A stretch of DNA of 64,000 bases from positions 1 through 64,000 of the forward strand of contig NZ_JABAFC010000001.1 in NCBI RefSeq assembly GCF_012843435.1, read 5' to 3'. The position numbers and the translations under genes are program-made. How positions within the stretch are numbered: the first letter of the stretch is position 1; every line of letters begins with the position of its first letter. Shown in pieces: positions 10,090 through 21,497 of this stretch. Source of the DNA: Psychrobacillus sp. BL-248-WT-3. Lineage in GTDB: Bacteria; Bacillota; Bacilli; Bacillales_A; Planococcaceae. The notes under the pieces were generated by a model. The model saw nothing but the letters and a program-made list of their open reading frames with translations. It did no database searches and had not been told where the DNA came from.

Positions 10090-12360
10090 ATGAAAACAAG
10101 AGGACGCATAGTTGCGTTTTTACTGCTTCTTGTAATTTTTGCAGGGACAATAAGCCCAACAGTTGGCGGAGTTTTAAATAATATTAAATTAGGGCTAGAT
10201 TTACAAGGTGGCTTTGAAGTCCTGTATCAAGTTGAAGAACTACAGGATGGACAAGAAATTACAGATGAAATAGTAGCAGATACGGCGTCAGCATTAACTA
10301 GCCGTATTGATGTACTTGGTGTAAGTGAGCCAAGTATTCAGATTGAGAACGACCATAGAATAAGGGTTCAGCTCGCAGGAGTTGAAGACCAAGAGTCAGC
10401 TAGGGAACTACTTTCTACACAAGCTAATCTAACGTTCAGGGACTCAGAAGATAATATAATGCTAGATGGTATGGACCTTAAAGAGGGAGGCGCTAATCCT
10501 GCGTTTAACCAACAAGGACAGCCAATTGTTACATTAGAGCTAAAAGATGCAAATAAGTTTGCAGAGATAACGGAGCAAATAGCAGCTAGACCTGCACCAG
10601 ACAATGTGTTAGTCATCTGGTTAGATTTTGAAGAAGGCGTAGATTCCTATGCTGCCGAGGTATTAAAGGAAGAACACAAATTCATTTCTGATCCGCGAGT
10701 ATCTCAGCGAATTAGCTCTGAAAGCGTGGAAATATCGGGTGCCTTTTCAGTAGAGGAAACAAAAGATCTTTCAGGTATATTAAACGCTGGGGCTTTACCA
10801 GTTAAACTTACAGAAATTTTCTCGACGTCAGTTGGAGCACAATTTGGTGAGCAAGCATTAGACAGCACGATTCTTGCAAGTATTATCGGTGTTGCAGCTA
10901 TCTTCCTATTTATGATTTTCTATTACCGCTTACCGGGCGCTATAGCAGTCATTTCGTTAGTCGTGTATATCTTCTTAATCTTAGTAATATTCGATTGGAT
11001 TAATGGAGTTCTAACTCTTCCAGGTATTGCAGCCATTGTTCTCGGAGTAGGTATGGCAGTGGATGCCAACATCTTAACCTATGAACGAATAAGAGAAGAG
11101 CTAAGAGTTGGTAATTCGGTAAAAAAATCATTTGAAGCTGGAGCGAAATCTTCCTTCTCGGCGATTTTTGATGCGAATGTCACCACCCTTTTAGCGGCAG
11201 TTGTATTATTCTATTTTGGTACAAGCTCTGTTAAAGGGTTCGCTACGCTTTTAATTATTAGTATTCTAGTTGTATTTATAACAGCAGTTTTTGCTTCTCG
11301 TATTCTTTTAGGATTGCTAGTTCATAGCGGTTACTTAGACAATAAGCCAGGCTGGTTTGGAATTTCGAAAAAACGTATACACCCTCCAGAAGAGGAAATT
11401 GATACGTTAGATTTAACTACAAAATTTGATCGAGTAGATTTTGTTCACAATAGAAAAATTTATTATACAGCGTCTATTATATTGACAGTAGCTGGAATTG
11501 TCATCTTGAGTGTATTTAAGCTAAATCTAGGAATTGATTTCTCCTCTGGTACACGTGTCCAAATAGACTCCACAACACCGTTGACTCAAAGTATCGTTAC
11601 CGAGAAGTTGGATACTATTGGATTGTCTTCTGAAGATATCGTCATTTCAGGTGACAATAGCGAAGGAGCAGTAGTCCGTTATAAAGATGAATTTACTCAA
11701 GAAGAGATTAAAAATTTAAAAGCAGATATTAAGGAACAATTTGGAGCAGAGCCACAAGTAAGTACAGTTTCACCTACGGTAGGAAAGGAACTTGCTGCCA
11801 ACGCAATGAAGGCGATGCTATTTGCAGCAATTGGGATTATAATTTACGTTGCTTTCCGGTTTGAGTGGCGTATGGGTGTAGCTGCCATTGCATCCTTAAT
11901 CCATGATGTCTTCCTAATGGTAGCCATTTTTAGTATTTTACGTTTAGAAGTAGATATTACCTTTATCGCAGCTATATTAACGATAGTAGGTTATTCGATA
12001 AATGATACAATTGTAACGTTTGATAGAATTAGGGAAAATCTCCATCGTAGTAAAACTATTACTACCGAAGAAGAACTTGCTTCTATAGTTAACAAGTCAC
12101 TTCGACAAACTTTAGGGCGTTCAGTTAATACTGTATTGACTGTGGTACTTGTAGTAGTAGCATTATTATTGTTTGGTGCAGAAGGTATACGAAACTTCTC
12201 TATTGCACTGTTAATTGGATTATTAGCAGGAACATATTCATCTCTATTTATCGCAACTCAAATCTGGTTTGATCTGAAAGCTAGAGAGCTACGTAAAACA
12301 GGCGGTATTAAAGTAGATAAAGAAGAGAAAAAATGGGGTTCAGATGAGCCAGTAGTATAA
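10090..12360 (+). CDS. secDF: SecDF fused protein translocase subunit
   Basis: The 756-residue protein is the SecD-SecF fusion usual in Bacillus. The SecD half has one N-terminal helix, a large extracytoplasmic P1 region (about residues 35-260, containing GLDLQGGFEVLYQV) and five helices; the SecF half starts near residue 450 (KIYYTASIILTV), has its own periplasmic loop with GIDFSSGTRVQI, then helices with GYSINDTIVTFDRIRENL. SecDF uses the proton gradient to finish protein export through SecYEG. ATG follows AGGAGG. It appears monocistronic, between its promoter and a terminator. Confidence 0.97.
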   Translation: MKTRGRIVAFLLLLVIFAGTISPTVGGVLNNIKLGLDLQGGFEVLYQVEELQDGQEITDEIVADTASALTSRIDVLGVSEPSIQIENDHRIRVQLAGVEDQESARELLSTQANLTFRDSEDNIMLDGMDLKEGGANPAFNQQGQPIVTLELKDANKFAEITEQIAARPAPDNVLVIWLDFEEGVDSYAAEVLKEEHKFISDPRVSQRISSESVEISGAFSVEETKDLSGILNAGALPVKLTEIFSTSVGAQFGEQALDSTILASIIGVAAIFLFMIFYYRLPGAIAVISLVVYIFLILVIFDWINGVLTLPGIAAIVLGVGMAVDANILTYERIREELRVGNSVKKSFEAGAKSSFSAIFDANVTTLLAAVVLFYFGTSSVKGFATLLIISILVVFITAVFASRILLGLLVHSGYLDNKPGWFGISKKRIHPPEEEIDTLDLTTKFDRVDFVHNRKIYYTASIILTVAGIVILSVFKLNLGIDFSSGTRVQIDSTTPLTQSIVTEKLDTIGLSSEDIVISGDNSEGAVVRYKDEFTQEEIKNLKADIKEQFGAEPQVSTVSPTVGKELAANAMKAMLFAAIGIIIYVAFRFEWRMGVAAIASLIHDVFLMVAIFSILRLEVDITFIAAILTIVGYSINDTIVTFDRIRENLHRSKTITTEEELASIVNKSLRQTLGRSVNTVLTVVLVVVALLLFGAEGIRNFSIALLIGLLAGTYSSLFIATQIWFDLKARELRKTGGIKVDKEEKKWGSDEPVV

Positions 12361-12371
12361 TGAAACAAAAT

Positions 12372-12410
12372 AAGGGGACGGGGTATTTTATACTCCGCCT
12401 CTTTTTTCTT
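12372..12410 (+). terminator. Intrinsic terminator after secDF
   Basis: An imperfect GC-rich stem (ggggacggggta against tactccgcctc) ends in a run of six T. Confidence 0.8.
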
Positions 12411-12475
12411 TGCAGTAATATATACAACCTTTCTTGTTTTATACGTTATAATAACTAATAAGGAAGTGAAGAAAA

Positions 12476-14830
12476 ATGATACAATCACAAAAAAGATGGA
12501 GAATATCTAGGCCCAATGACGAATTAGTTAATACGTTCGAAAAAGAGCTAACCATACCTCGCGTTTGTGCGAAAGTATTAGTCTCTAGGGGTTTTAATAG
12601 TGTAGAGGATGCTAAAAACTTTTTATATATAACGGAAGAACATATACATGACCCATTTCTCTTTGAAGGAATGGAGAAATTAGTAGAAAGAGTACATCAA
12701 GCAATAGATGTTGATGAAAAAATCATGATTTACGGCGATTACGATGCAGACGGAATAACAAGTACTACTGTCATGATGAAAACATTGGAGGCCCTTGGTG
12801 CCGATGTTATTTTTAAGATTCCTAACAGATTTATAGACGGCTATGGACCAAGTGAGCGTTTATTCCAACAAGCTTTTGATGAAGGTGTCAAACTTATCAT
12901 TACAGTCGACAATGGGATATCAGGGATTCAACAGATTCAGTTTGCAAAAGACTTAGGGATGGATGTCATTGTTACGGATCACCATGAACCAGGAGATGTG
13001 CTTCCAGCAGCAGATGTTATCATACACCCTGGTTTAAAAGATACAAGATATCCTTTTTCTCATTTAGCAGGCGTAGGAGTAGCTTTTAAAGTTGCTCATG
13101 CATTACTTGGTGAAATACCTAAAGACTTGTTTTATTTAGTGGCTATTGGTACAATTGCTGACCTTGTATCGGTTAAGGGAGAAAATCGATACTTCGTCCA
13201 AGAAGGTATTAAGCAAATGAGAAAAACTACCAACATAGCGATAGAAGCATTAGCAAATGTCAGTGGTGTAGAAATAAACACGATCAATGAAGAAACGATA
13301 GGTTTTATGTTCGGACCTCGTATTAATGCTGTAGGTCGACTTGGTGAAGCAGCACCTGGCGTTGAGTTATTCATAACGGAAGATTCGAATCGAGCACTTG
13401 CGCTTGCCAACATGCTAAATGATAAAAATAAGGAAAGACAAGCTATCGTGAAGCAAATCACAGATGAAGCGGTGGAAATTCTAGAGCAAAACCATACTAT
13501 CGAGGGTCCTAGTGTCATCGTAGTTGGTAAGGAAGGGTGGAACCCTGGTGTTTTAGGAATTGTGGCTTCGAAATTAGTAGAGAAATATTATCGTCCAACA
13601 ATTGTTCTTGGATTTGATCCGGACAAGCAAATTGCTAAAGGCTCTGCGCGCAGTATAGAAGGCTTCCATATGTACAATGAACTAGCTAAGAATAGTGATA
13701 TTGTTTCTCATTTTGGTGGTCACCCGATGGCGGCAGGTATGACGTTTCCGCTTGAACATGTAGATGAGTTTAGAGAAAGGCTCAATGAGCAGGCAAGAGA
13801 ATGCTTAACAGAGGAACAGTTAATACCTGTAGTATCGATAGACGTACCATTAGAAATGGATGAAATTTCTACCGAGTCTATACAGTCCATTCAACGTCTA
13901 TCTCCATTTGGAATGGGTTTTGCTAAGCCAGTGTATTGTATCGAGAATATACAAGTAAACTCAGTTAAAAAAATTGGATCTGCTCAAAATCATGTTAAAA
14001 TGGAGCTCATGCAGGGAGCAATCTTGTTAGATGCGGTAGGTTTTGGAAAAGGAGAGCTAGCTGATGAGATAGCACCAGCTACAAAGTTATCTTTTATAGG
14101 GGACTTGCAAATTAACGAGTGGAATGGTCGAAAGAAACCCCAGCTTATGATTCAGGATGCTAGAACAAATGAGTGGCAGTTGTTTGATATACGTGGTGTG
14201 AGACAAGTGAATAGATGGTTACCAACCATTCCCGTTTCTCAGACTGTTTTTATGTGTTTTAACAAGGAATCTATTTCTCATTTTGAATCAGTTGTTTCTG
14301 AAAATATATGGTCATGGGATAGCTTGATAAAAGAAAAAGTCAAAGCAAACTGTTTATGTCTCTTAGATTTGCCTGAAGATGAAGAGCAATTAATGAACTT
14401 ATTACAATACCACGATTGGAAAAGAATCTATGCTCACTTTTTTGCATCGGAGTCGACTTACTTTGAGGGCTTACCTACGCGAGAACAGTTTAAATGGTAC
14501 TTTTCTTTCCTTTCAAAAAGAAAAACGTTTGCTCTCAAACAGCATATACAACAGCTATCCAAGCACACTGGCTGGAGCCAAAATACAATTAATTTTATGT
14601 CAAAGGTGTTTTTTGAGCTAGATTTTGTTAGAATAGAGGGTGGCACATTGGTGTTGAATGAAAATCTACCTAAAAGAGATTTATCGGAAGCACCAATCTA
14701 TCAACAGCGTACAAAGCAAATTGATTTAGAGCAGAAGCTATTGTACGCACCATATAAAGAGCTGAAACAATGGTTTGAAGAGCGAAAAGCAGTACAAACC
14801 GTTCCTGAGGAGGAGCAAAAATGGATTTAA
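12476..14830 (+). CDS. recJ: Single-stranded DNA-specific exonuclease RecJ
   Basis: The 784-residue product is a long Bacillus-type RecJ. The DHH phosphoesterase core shows [12 protein letters not shown] (about residues 83-94), VDNGISG, and VTDHHEP; the DHHA1 domain has [12 protein letters not shown]; then an OB fold and a C-terminal extension (about 560-784) typical of Bacillus proteins. RecJ is a 5'-3' exonuclease in recombination and mismatch repair. Its last ten bases overlap the apt start, so the two are translationally coupled, as in B. subtilis. Confidence 0.96.
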   Translation: MIQSQKRWRISRPNDELVNTFEKELTIPRVCAKVLVSRGFNSVEDAKNFLYITEEHIHDPFLFEGMEKLVERVHQAIDVDEKIMIYGDYDADGITSTTVMMKTLEALGADVIFKIPNRFIDGYGPSERLFQQAFDEGVKLIITVDNGISGIQQIQFAKDLGMDVIVTDHHEPGDVLPAADVIIHPGLKDTRYPFSHLAGVGVAFKVAHALLGEIPKDLFYLVAIGTIADLVSVKGENRYFVQEGIKQMRKTTNIAIEALANVSGVEINTINEETIGFMFGPRINAVGRLGEAAPGVELFITEDSNRALALANMLNDKNKERQAIVKQITDEAVEILEQNHTIEGPSVIVVGKEGWNPGVLGIVASKLVEKYYRPTIVLGFDPDKQIAKGSARSIEGFHMYNELAKNSDIVSHFGGHPMAAGMTFPLEHVDEFRERLNEQARECLTEEQLIPVVSIDVPLEMDEISTESIQSIQRLSPFGMGFAKPVYCIENIQVNSVKKIGSAQNHVKMELMQGAILLDAVGFGKGELADEIAPATKLSFIGDLQINEWNGRKKPQLMIQDARTNEWQLFDIRGVRQVNRWLPTIPVSQTVFMCFNKESISHFESVVSENIWSWDSLIKEKVKANCLCLLDLPEDEEQLMNLLQYHDWKRIYAHFFASESTYFEGLPTREQFKWYFSFLSKRKTFALKQHIQQLSKHTGWSQNTINFMSKVFFELDFVRIEGGTLVLNENLPKRDLSEAPIYQQRTKQIDLEQKLLYAPYKELKQWFEERKAVQTVPEEEQKWI

Positions 14831-15333
14831 AGAAATATGTTACAATAGTAGAGGACTGGCCTAAACCAGGTATTCGTTTCAAGGATATTACAACAATTAT
14901 GGATAATGGAGAAGCATATAAATATGCTACTGACCAAATTGTGGAATATGCCAAAGAAGTGGGTGTAGATATAATCGTTGGACCAGAAGCACGTGGATTT
15001 ATCATTGGATGTCCAGTTGCTTATGCTTTAGGCATAGGTTTCGCACCAGTTCGTAAGGAAGGCAAGCTTCCTCGGGAAGTGATCCGTGCAGAGTACGGAT
15101 TAGAATACGGGAAAGATGTTTTGACAATGCATAAAGATGCTGTTAAACCAGGGCAACGTGTACTAATTGTAGATGACTTGTTAGCTACAGGTGGTACAAT
15201 AGAGGCTACTATCAAATTAGTAGAGGAACTTGGTGGTGTAGTAGTAGGTTGTGCATTCTTAATCGAATTGACTTATTTAGATGGACGTGACAAGCTTAAG
15301 GACTATAACATCCGTACGTTAATGCAATACTAA
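14821..15333 (+). CDS. apt: Adenine phosphoribosyltransferase
   Basis: The enzyme has 170 residues, the usual Apt length. [13 protein letters not shown] near the start and the PRPP-binding [13 protein letters not shown] (about residues 121-133) are diagnostic. It converts adenine and PRPP to AMP in purine salvage. A GAGGAGGAG site inside the recJ 3' end precedes the ATG. A terminator follows, separating it from rel. Confidence 0.97.
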   Translation: MDLKKYVTIVEDWPKPGIRFKDITTIMDNGEAYKYATDQIVEYAKEVGVDIIVGPEARGFIIGCPVAYALGIGFAPVRKEGKLPREVIRAEYGLEYGKDVLTMHKDAVKPGQRVLIVDDLLATGGTIEATIKLVEELGGVVVGCAFLIELTYLDGRDKLKDYNIRTLMQY

Positions 15334-15397
15334 TATTCTTCTTTCTTTATGGACACAAATTGTGCATAATAAGAAAGTAATTGACTATACAAGATAA

Positions 15398-15429
15398 GGG
15401 TGGACTTTACAAGTCCCTCTTTTTTTTTA
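15398..15429 (+). terminator. Intrinsic terminator after apt
   Basis: agggtggactt pairs imperfectly with aagtccctct around a three-base loop, followed by eight or more T. Confidence 0.8.
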
Positions 15430-15483
15430 TAAAATATAGCTTATATACTATTTTTGAAAAATAACGAAATCAGGTGAGTTAAC

Positions 15484-17676
15484 ATGGCAAAAGATCAGGT
15501 GAAGACAGCAGAAGATGTTTTTGAAACAGTTTCCACTTATATGAATAAAGAACATGTTGACTTCGTTAAGAAAGCATACGAATTGGCAGAGCATGCTCAT
15601 AGAGAACAATTCCGTAATTCGGGGGAGCCATATATTCTACATCCCATACAAGTAGCAGGAATTCTTGCTGATCTTCAAATGGATCCCGAGACTGTTGCCG
15701 CTGGTTTTCTACATGATGTTGTAGAGGACACTGAATATACACGAGAAGATATTGTTCGTGAATTTAACGAAGAGGTTGCCCTGCTAGTAGAAGGGGTAAC
15801 GAAATTAGGTAAAATTAAATATATGTCTAAAGAAGAACAGCAGGCTGAAAATCATCGGAAGATGTTTATAGCTATGGCACAGGATATCCGAATTATCTTG
15901 ATTAAGCTTGCTGACCGTTTACATAATATGCGTACATTAAAGCATTTACCTGAGGAAAAACAACGACGTATATCTAACGAAACGTTAGAGATTTTTGCAC
16001 CTCTTGCCCACAGACTAGGGATTTCAGCAGTGAAATGGGAGCTAGAGGATACGGCATTACGTTATTTAAATCCACAGCAATATTATCGAATTGTTAATTT
16101 TATGAAGAAGAAGCGTACAGAGCGAGAGCTTTACTTAACGGATGTTATGGATGATATAAGAAATCAGCTGGATGAAATGGAAGTAGGAGCAGATATATCT
16201 GGGAGACCGAAGCATATTTACAGTATATATCGCAAAATGGTCGTTCAAAACAAGCAGTTCAATGAAATCTATGACTTATTAGCAATGCGAATCATTGTAA
16301 ATAGTATTAAGGATTGCTACGCAGTTTTAGGGGTTATTCATACACTTTGGAAGCCAATGCCTGGACGATTTAAAGACTATATCGCTATGCCTAAGCAAAA
16401 TATGTACCAATCCCTCCATACTACGGTAATCGGACCTAACGGAGAGCCATTAGAGGTTCAGATTCGCACTGAGGAAATGCACAATATAGCTGAATATGGG
16501 GTTGCCGCGCATTGGGCTTACAAAGAGGGCAAAAAGGTAGAGGCAGGTAAGCAAAACGTTGATTCCAAGCTTACTTGGTTTAGAGAAATCTTAGAATTTC
16601 AGCAAGAGTCATCAAATGCTGAAGAATTTATGGAATCCCTCAAATTCGATTTATTTTCAGATATGGTGTACGTATTCACTCCAAAAGGTGATGTAATTGA
16701 GCTTCCCGCCAGCTCTGTTCCAATAGATTTTGCGTATCGAGTCCACTCTGAGGTCGGTAACAAAACGATTGGCGCTAAAGTGAACGGAAAAATGGTGCCG
16801 CTGGATACTAAGCTGCAAACAGGAGATATTATTGAAGTTCTTACGTCTAAACAATCGTTTGGACCGAGCAGGGACTGGATAAAAATTGCTCAATCATCGC
16901 AGGCTAAAAATAAAATTAAGCAATTCTTTAAAAAACAGCTTAGAGAAGAAAATGTAATAAAAGGTAAAGAAGCTGTTGAAAAAGAAATAAAAGCTCAAGA
17001 GTTTGATATAAAGGAAGTTCTTACTTCCGAGAACATTAAAAGAGTTTGCGAAAAATATGCTTTTGCCGGGGAAGAAGACTTATATGCAGCTGTCGGCTTT
17101 AGTGGAATAACTGCGCAGCAGGTAGTAAACCGTTTAGCGGAAAAAATGCGCAAAATTCGTGACCAAGAAGAAGCGCTTGAAAAGATTAATACTGAAATGC
17201 AAACGCCTACGATTAAGAAAACAACAGAATCTGGCGTTGTAGTAAAAGGTATCGATAATCTACTTATTCGTCTTTCCCGCTGCTGTAGTCCTGTACCAGG
17301 GGATGCAATTGTTGGATTTATAACGAAAGGTAGAGGGGTATCTGTTCATCGAGCGGATTGTCCAAATGTTCAAAATGATGATGCGCATTCGCGTATTATT
17401 GAGGTTGAATGGGAACAATCAGATAGTCCTTCGAAAAAGGAATATCAGGTAGATATCGAAGTGTCTGCTTTTGATCGGACAGGCTTACTAAACGAAGTAC
17501 TCCAAGTAGTAAACGAATCTAAAACCAATATAGTTGCAGTTAGTGGCAAATCAGATAATGATATAGCTTCCATTCATCTGTCTATTCTAATTTCTAATAT
17601 TGCACATCTACACAAAGTTGTGGATCGAATTAAACAGCTATCAGATGTCTATTCTGTTCAGCGTATTATTAACTAA
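15484..17676 (+). CDS. relA: Bifunctional (p)ppGpp synthetase/hydrolase Rel
   Basis: The 730-residue protein has the full Rel layout: HD hydrolase domain (about residues 25-180, with [16 protein letters not shown] and [11 protein letters not shown]), synthetase domain (about 215-365, with [13 protein letters not shown]), TGS domain (about 395-455, [12 protein letters not shown]), a zinc-finger region with RCCSPVPGD, and a C-terminal ACT domain ([17 protein letters not shown]). All HD residues are present, so both synthesis and hydrolysis are expected in the stringent response. Dtd follows 42 bases later. Confidence 0.97.
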   Translation: MAKDQVKTAEDVFETVSTYMNKEHVDFVKKAYELAEHAHREQFRNSGEPYILHPIQVAGILADLQMDPETVAAGFLHDVVEDTEYTREDIVREFNEEVALLVEGVTKLGKIKYMSKEEQQAENHRKMFIAMAQDIRIILIKLADRLHNMRTLKHLPEEKQRRISNETLEIFAPLAHRLGISAVKWELEDTALRYLNPQQYYRIVNFMKKKRTERELYLTDVMDDIRNQLDEMEVGADISGRPKHIYSIYRKMVVQNKQFNEIYDLLAMRIIVNSIKDCYAVLGVIHTLWKPMPGRFKDYIAMPKQNMYQSLHTTVIGPNGEPLEVQIRTEEMHNIAEYGVAAHWAYKEGKKVEAGKQNVDSKLTWFREILEFQQESSNAEEFMESLKFDLFSDMVYVFTPKGDVIELPASSVPIDFAYRVHSEVGNKTIGAKVNGKMVPLDTKLQTGDIIEVLTSKQSFGPSRDWIKIAQSSQAKNKIKQFFKKQLREENVIKGKEAVEKEIKAQEFDIKEVLTSENIKRVCEKYAFAGEEDLYAAVGFSGITAQQVVNRLAEKMRKIRDQEEALEKINTEMQTPTIKKTTESGVVVKGIDNLLIRLSRCCSPVPGDAIVGFITKGRGVSVHRADCPNVQNDDAHSRIIEVEWEQSDSPSKKEYQVDIEVSAFDRTGLLNEVLQVVNESKTNIVAVSGKSDNDIASIHLSILISNIAHLHKVVDRIKQLSDVYSVQRIIN

Positions 17677-17718
17677 TGCAAACTATAAACTGAATTTAGT
17701 TAAAGGGAGTAAATTTAG

Positions 17719-18156
17719 ATGAAAGTAGTTCTACAAAGATGCAAAAATGCAAAAGTAACAGTAGACGGTGAAATTACTGGTCAGATAGATCATGGATATA
17801 TGTTATTAGTAGGAATTACAACTACAGATACGGAAAAAGAAGTCGATTATTTAGTAGAGAAAATAGCGGGACTACGGTTATTTGAGGATCAAGATGGTAA
17901 GATGAACCATTCCATTCAAGAAATGAATGGTTCCATTCTTTCTGTCTCTCAATTTACACTTTATGCAGATACAAAAAGAGGAAGACGTCCTAGTTTTATA
18001 GAAGCTGCTAGACCAGAACAAGCTAAGCCACTTTGGGAGCTTTTCAATAGCAAGTTACAGGCAAAGGAAATCCAAGTGGAAACAGGGATTTTTGGAGCCA
18101 TGATGGATGTAACATTCACTAATGATGGCCCTGTGACTATCGTGCTTGAGGCTTAG
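17719..18156 (+). CDS. dtd: D-aminoacyl-tRNA deacylase
   Basis: This 145-residue enzyme hydrolyses D-amino acids from mischarged tRNAs. It carries SQFTLYAD (about residues 77-84), [10 protein letters not shown], and the C-terminal [10 protein letters not shown] with the chirality-sensing Gly-Pro. AAGGGAG precedes the ATG. The rel-dtd pairing is conserved in Firmicutes, and a strong terminator closes the unit. Confidence 0.96.
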   Translation: MKVVLQRCKNAKVTVDGEITGQIDHGYMLLVGITTTDTEKEVDYLVEKIAGLRLFEDQDGKMNHSIQEMNGSILSVSQFTLYADTKRGRRPSFIEAARPEQAKPLWELFNSKLQAKEIQVETGIFGAMMDVTFTNDGPVTIVLEA

Positions 18157-18172
18157 TCTTACTTTATATTAA

Positions 18173-18222
18173 AAGTCCTGAAAGTTTTACGTACAGTAAA
18201 ATTTTCAGGACTTATTTTGTTT
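18173..18222. terminator. Terminator between dtd and the convergent amidase gene
   Basis: aagtcctgaaagttttac pairs imperfectly with gtaaaattttcaggactt, followed by tattttgttt on the plus strand. The A-rich left flank could give a weak minus-strand terminator too. Confidence 0.8.
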
Positions 18223-18257
18223 ACTTCATAAATGTTAAAAGACAATTAGCTTGTTAA

Positions 18258-19817
18258 TCATTTCAGTTGACTATCAAAGTAGTCGATAATACCATTATAT
18301 ATTCCATGAGTTGCTTGTTCCCTAAATGCTCGTGTAGTTACATGCTGTTCTTCAGTTGGGTTGCTCAAATATCCTAATTCTATAAGAATAGCAGGCTGCT
18401 TATTTTCTCGAAGTACTAAATAGTTACCTGGTTGAACACCACGATTTTTTAAGGAAATCATGTCACCGAGTCCTTTATGAACGTAGTTAGCAAGCTCTTT
18501 TTGATGGCTATTCATGTAGTATGTTGTATAGCCTCGTACGGAACTATTATTAATGGCATCGTAATGGAGACTTATGAAAGCATCAGCATTCACTTGATGC
18601 GCTATAGAAACTCTTTTACGTAAGTCTACATATTCATCCGATTGTCTGGTCATCCTAACATTAGCACCTGCTGCTTGCAGTTTGGAGGAGAGCAATTCAG
18701 CTGTTTTAAGCGTTATATCTTTTTCATCGGTCCCTAAAGCACCAGTTGTCCCACGATCATTTCCACCGTGGCCGGCATCAATTACAATGGTTGCTCCTTT
18801 TAGTGTCCCTTTTTTTCTTGTTACTTTTTCTTTCTTTTGCTCTTTCTCTGTTTCTTTTGATGTTTCCGGAGTATTTGTTTCTTCTGAGGAGGATACTACC
18901 CAGTTAGCGATATACCCATTTTTTCCATTTCCTAAATCGATTTTAAACCAGTCATTAATTGTCTCAATGACTTTAAATGATTCACCAGCCGCAGCTCTTT
19001 TCACTACTTCGCTGTTAGTATTACTCTCAGCGCGGATATTTGTTCCACTATATAGCACAGTAATGGACTCTGATGAAGTGGACTTTGAACTAGATTCTAC
19101 TGCATTTGTAAAACTACCATAAAAGCTATATAGCCATCCCTTTTTTCCTGTTTCAAGTTCTACTTGAACCCACTGATGGTCCGTAGCAAGCACGTTAAAT
19201 TGGTCTCCTTTGTTAACTTGACCTATTTTTTTGGAAGATAAGTCAGGTTTAGCACGTACATTTAAAGCATCAACAGAAATAACAAACTTTCTTTCTTTTA
19301 TGGATGTGGATGGTGCAGGAGTTTTTGTTTCAGTATGATCTACTATCGTCACATATGTATTATTTACCCATCCCTTTTGTCCATTGTAATCAATTTCAAC
19401 CCATTCATCTTCTGATTGATGTGCAACATACTTTTCACCTTCATTTAATTTACCGATAACGGCGGAAGAAACTGAAGGAGCTGTACGAACGTTTAAATTA
19501 TTTACTTTGGAGACAATTTGCTTATTCTCTAAACCTTCCGTCTCAATAGTTGCATACCAGCTAGCAACCCAACCAGTAGTATTTTTGTATTTAACTTTTA
19601 ACCAATCATTTTCTTTTCCGACTACTGTTAGCTTATCATTTTTATGTACTGAACCAATTGTGTCATATGTTAATCCCGGACCACTACGCACCTTTAAAGA
19701 CGATACACTTACTATAGCCTCTTGTTCTTGAGCTTGAACCTGAATATTAACAAAAGGTATGAAGAGCGTAAATACTAGTAATAATGTTACCAATTTGTGG
19801 ACTATTTTGTTATTCAT
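18258..19817 (-). CDS. yrvJ: N-acetylmuramoyl-L-alanine amidase with four SH3 domains
   Basis: The 519-residue exported wall hydrolase has a signal peptide (about residues 1-29, ending VQAQ), four bacterial SH3 repeats (about 33-95, 103-162, 175-236 and 247-306, each with an LNVR/LKVR and a WV/GW motif), a charged Lys/Glu linker, and an Amidase_3 domain (about 340-517) with zinc-site motifs VIDAGHGG, SLHYDA and IELGYLSN. It should cleave the MurNAc-L-Ala bond of peptidoglycan. RBS GAGGTGATCC precedes the ATG. B. subtilis yrvJ has the same length and the same place between dtd and hisS. Confidence 0.93.
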   Translation of the reverse strand: MNNKIVHKLVTLLLVFTLFIPFVNIQVQAQEQEAIVSVSSLKVRSGPGLTYDTIGSVHKNDKLTVVGKENDWLKVKYKNTTGWVASWYATIETEGLENKQIVSKVNNLNVRTAPSVSSAVIGKLNEGEKYVAHQSEDEWVEIDYNGQKGWVNNTYVTIVDHTETKTPAPSTSIKERKFVISVDALNVRAKPDLSSKKIGQVNKGDQFNVLATDHQWVQVELETGKKGWLYSFYGSFTNAVESSSKSTSSESITVLYSGTNIRAESNTNSEVVKRAAAGESFKVIETINDWFKIDLGNGKNGYIANWVVSSSEETNTPETSKETEKEQKKEKVTRKKGTLKGATIVIDAGHGGNDRGTTGALGTDEKDITLKTAELLSSKLQAAGANVRMTRQSDEYVDLRKRVSIAHQVNADAFISLHYDAINNSSVRGYTTYYMNSHQKELANYVHKGLGDMISLKNRGVQPGNYLVLRENKQPAILIELGYLSNPTEEQHVTTRAFREQATHGIYNGIIDYFDSQLK

Positions 19818-19881
19818 TGGATCACCTCTCTCTTTATTGTAAATAGTCTAACAAAAAATTACTACCATTTATTTAAAAAGG

Positions 19882-19910
19882 TTGACTTATTTCATTTACG
19901 TTATTATGAT
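19882..19910 (+). promoter_or_regulatory. Sigma-A promoter of the hisS-aspS T-box unit
   Basis: TTGACT (19882-19887) and TATGAT (19905-19910) are exactly 17 bases apart and sit just upstream of the leader. Confidence 0.75.
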
Positions 19911-19929
19911 AAAGTATAATTAAAAATTA

Positions 19930-20191
19930 AAACAAACCATTGACCGAAAAAGTAACTGTTTATCAGGAATGACAAGAGAGGGAAAGACGTGGCTGAAATC
20001 TTTCCTACAGACCCTTACAGTGAACAACATTCGAGAGGTTTTTTGTCGAAAGAGTATGCTTTAGTAGGCAAAAACGGATCTGGCCGTTATCCAGCGTTGA
20101 GAGGGTTAATTTATTAACCAACTAGGGTGGAACCGCGGAAGCTTAAAAGCTCTCGTCCCTTGCTATATGCAAGGGATGAGGGCTTTTTTTA
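19930..20191 (+). ncRNA. T-box leader riboswitch of hisS-aspS
   Basis: Stem I carries AGTA (19951-19954) opposite GAA (20022-20024), with upper stem actgt/acagt and lower stem cgaa/ttcg. The distal AGAGAG hairpin and GGCTGAAA are present. The T-box aagggtggaaccgcgg type sequence lies at 20123-20138, and the terminator (20148-20191) pairs agctctcgtcccttgc with gcaagggatgagggct before seven T. By the GAA-N-codon-A pattern, which the alaS leader in this window also fits, the specifier is AAC (20026-20028), an Asn codon; an overlapping CAT (20028-20030) is the only His codon. The leader should read through when the cognate tRNA is uncharged. Confidence 0.93.
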
Positions 20192-20217
20192 TTTGTATTT
20201 GAAGGGAGTCCAACATA

Positions 20218-21495
20218 ATGGATATTAAATTACCAAGAGGAACACAAGACATCTTGCCTGCTGAAACAGCGAAGTGGCAAGTAGTTGAAGAACTTATTAG
20301 AGAAGAATGCCGTATGTATCACTATAAAGAGATTAGAACTCCAGTTTTTGAACATACAGAGCTTTTCAAAAGAGGTGTAGGAGATACAACTGATATCGTC
20401 CAAAAAGAAATGTACACGTTTCAGGATAGAGGAAATCGTTCACTTACGTTAAGACCTGAAGGAACAGCATCAGTTGTACGGTCATTTGTAGAACATAAGA
20501 TGTTTGGATATCCTGATCAGCCAGTAAAGCTATATTACATGGGACCTATGTTCCGCTATGAGCGCCAACAAGCTGGTAGATATCGTCAATTTGTTCAATT
20601 TGGTATGGAGGCAATCGGTAGTGCTGACCCAGCAATCGATGCTGAAGTAATATCTTTAGCTATGTCGATCTATAAAAAAGCTGGTTTAAAAAGCTTGAAG
20701 CTAGTGATTAACTCACTAGGGGATACAGAAAGTCGAATTGCTCACCGAGAAGCTTTAGTGAACCACTTTGAACCGCATATCGAGGAATTTTGCTCTGATT
20801 GCCAAAATAGATTGCAAAAAAATCCACTGCGAATTTTAGACTGTAAGGTAGATCGTAACAATCCTTTGATGGCCACAGCACCATCTTTAACAGATTATTT
20901 AAATGAAGAATCTGCAGCATATTTTGAAAAAGTTAAAGAATACTTAACAACGTTAAATATTGAGTTCGAGGTAGATCCTAATTTAGTACGAGGACTAGAC
21001 TATTATAACCACACTGCATTTGAAATTATGAGTACTGCTGAGGGATTTGGTGCCATCACTACGCTAGCTGGTGGAGGAAGATATAATGGCTTAGTAGCAG
21101 AGCTAGGTGGTCCCGATTCTCCGGGTATCGGTTACGCGATGAGCATTGAAAGGCTTCTCCTTGCAATGGAGGCAGAAAAAATTGAGTTTCCAGACCTTAC
21201 ATCGCTAGACGTATACTTAGTTGCAATGGGTGAGGAAGCTAAGAAAAAGGTGACAGAGCTTACCTTTGAGCTTCGTCAAAACAAAATCTCTGCTGATATG
21301 GACTATTTAGACCGTAAAGTAAAGGCACAGATGAAATCAGCGGACCGATTAAAAGCAAAAGCAGTAATTGTAATCGGTGAAGATGAACTCGAAGAACAAA
21401 GTGTTATGTTAAAAGATTTAACTACCGGGACTCAACAGCTAATACCATTTACATCCTTAATAGATGAAGTGAAAAAATTAACGGAGGCAAAATAA
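20218..21495 (+). CDS. hisS: Histidyl-tRNA synthetase
   Basis: The 425-residue class II synthetase starts [10 protein letters not shown] and shows motif 2 ([17 protein letters not shown]), the His-binding segments [14 protein letters not shown] and GGGRYNGL, and motif 3 ([15 protein letters not shown]). A C-terminal anticodon-binding domain covers about residues 330-425. GGGAGT lies eight to ten bases before the ATG. It is controlled by the upstream T-box and lies two bases from aspS. Confidence 0.98.
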   Translation: MDIKLPRGTQDILPAETAKWQVVEELIREECRMYHYKEIRTPVFEHTELFKRGVGDTTDIVQKEMYTFQDRGNRSLTLRPEGTASVVRSFVEHKMFGYPDQPVKLYYMGPMFRYERQQAGRYRQFVQFGMEAIGSADPAIDAEVISLAMSIYKKAGLKSLKLVINSLGDTESRIAHREALVNHFEPHIEEFCSDCQNRLQKNPLRILDCKVDRNNPLMATAPSLTDYLNEESAAYFEKVKEYLTTLNIEFEVDPNLVRGLDYYNHTAFEIMSTAEGFGAITTLAGGGRYNGLVAELGGPDSPGIGYAMSIERLLLAMEAEKIEFPDLTSLDVYLVAMGEEAKKKVTELTFELRQNKISADMDYLDRKVKAQMKSADRLKAKAVIVIGEDELEEQSVMLKDLTTGTQQLIPFTSLIDEVKKLTEAK

Positions 21496-21497
21496 TC

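Noticed and set aside
18682-19122. 146-codon frame antisense to the amidase gene
   Set aside because: A shadow of the SH3/linker coding region, without a ribosome-binding site or recognisable domain.
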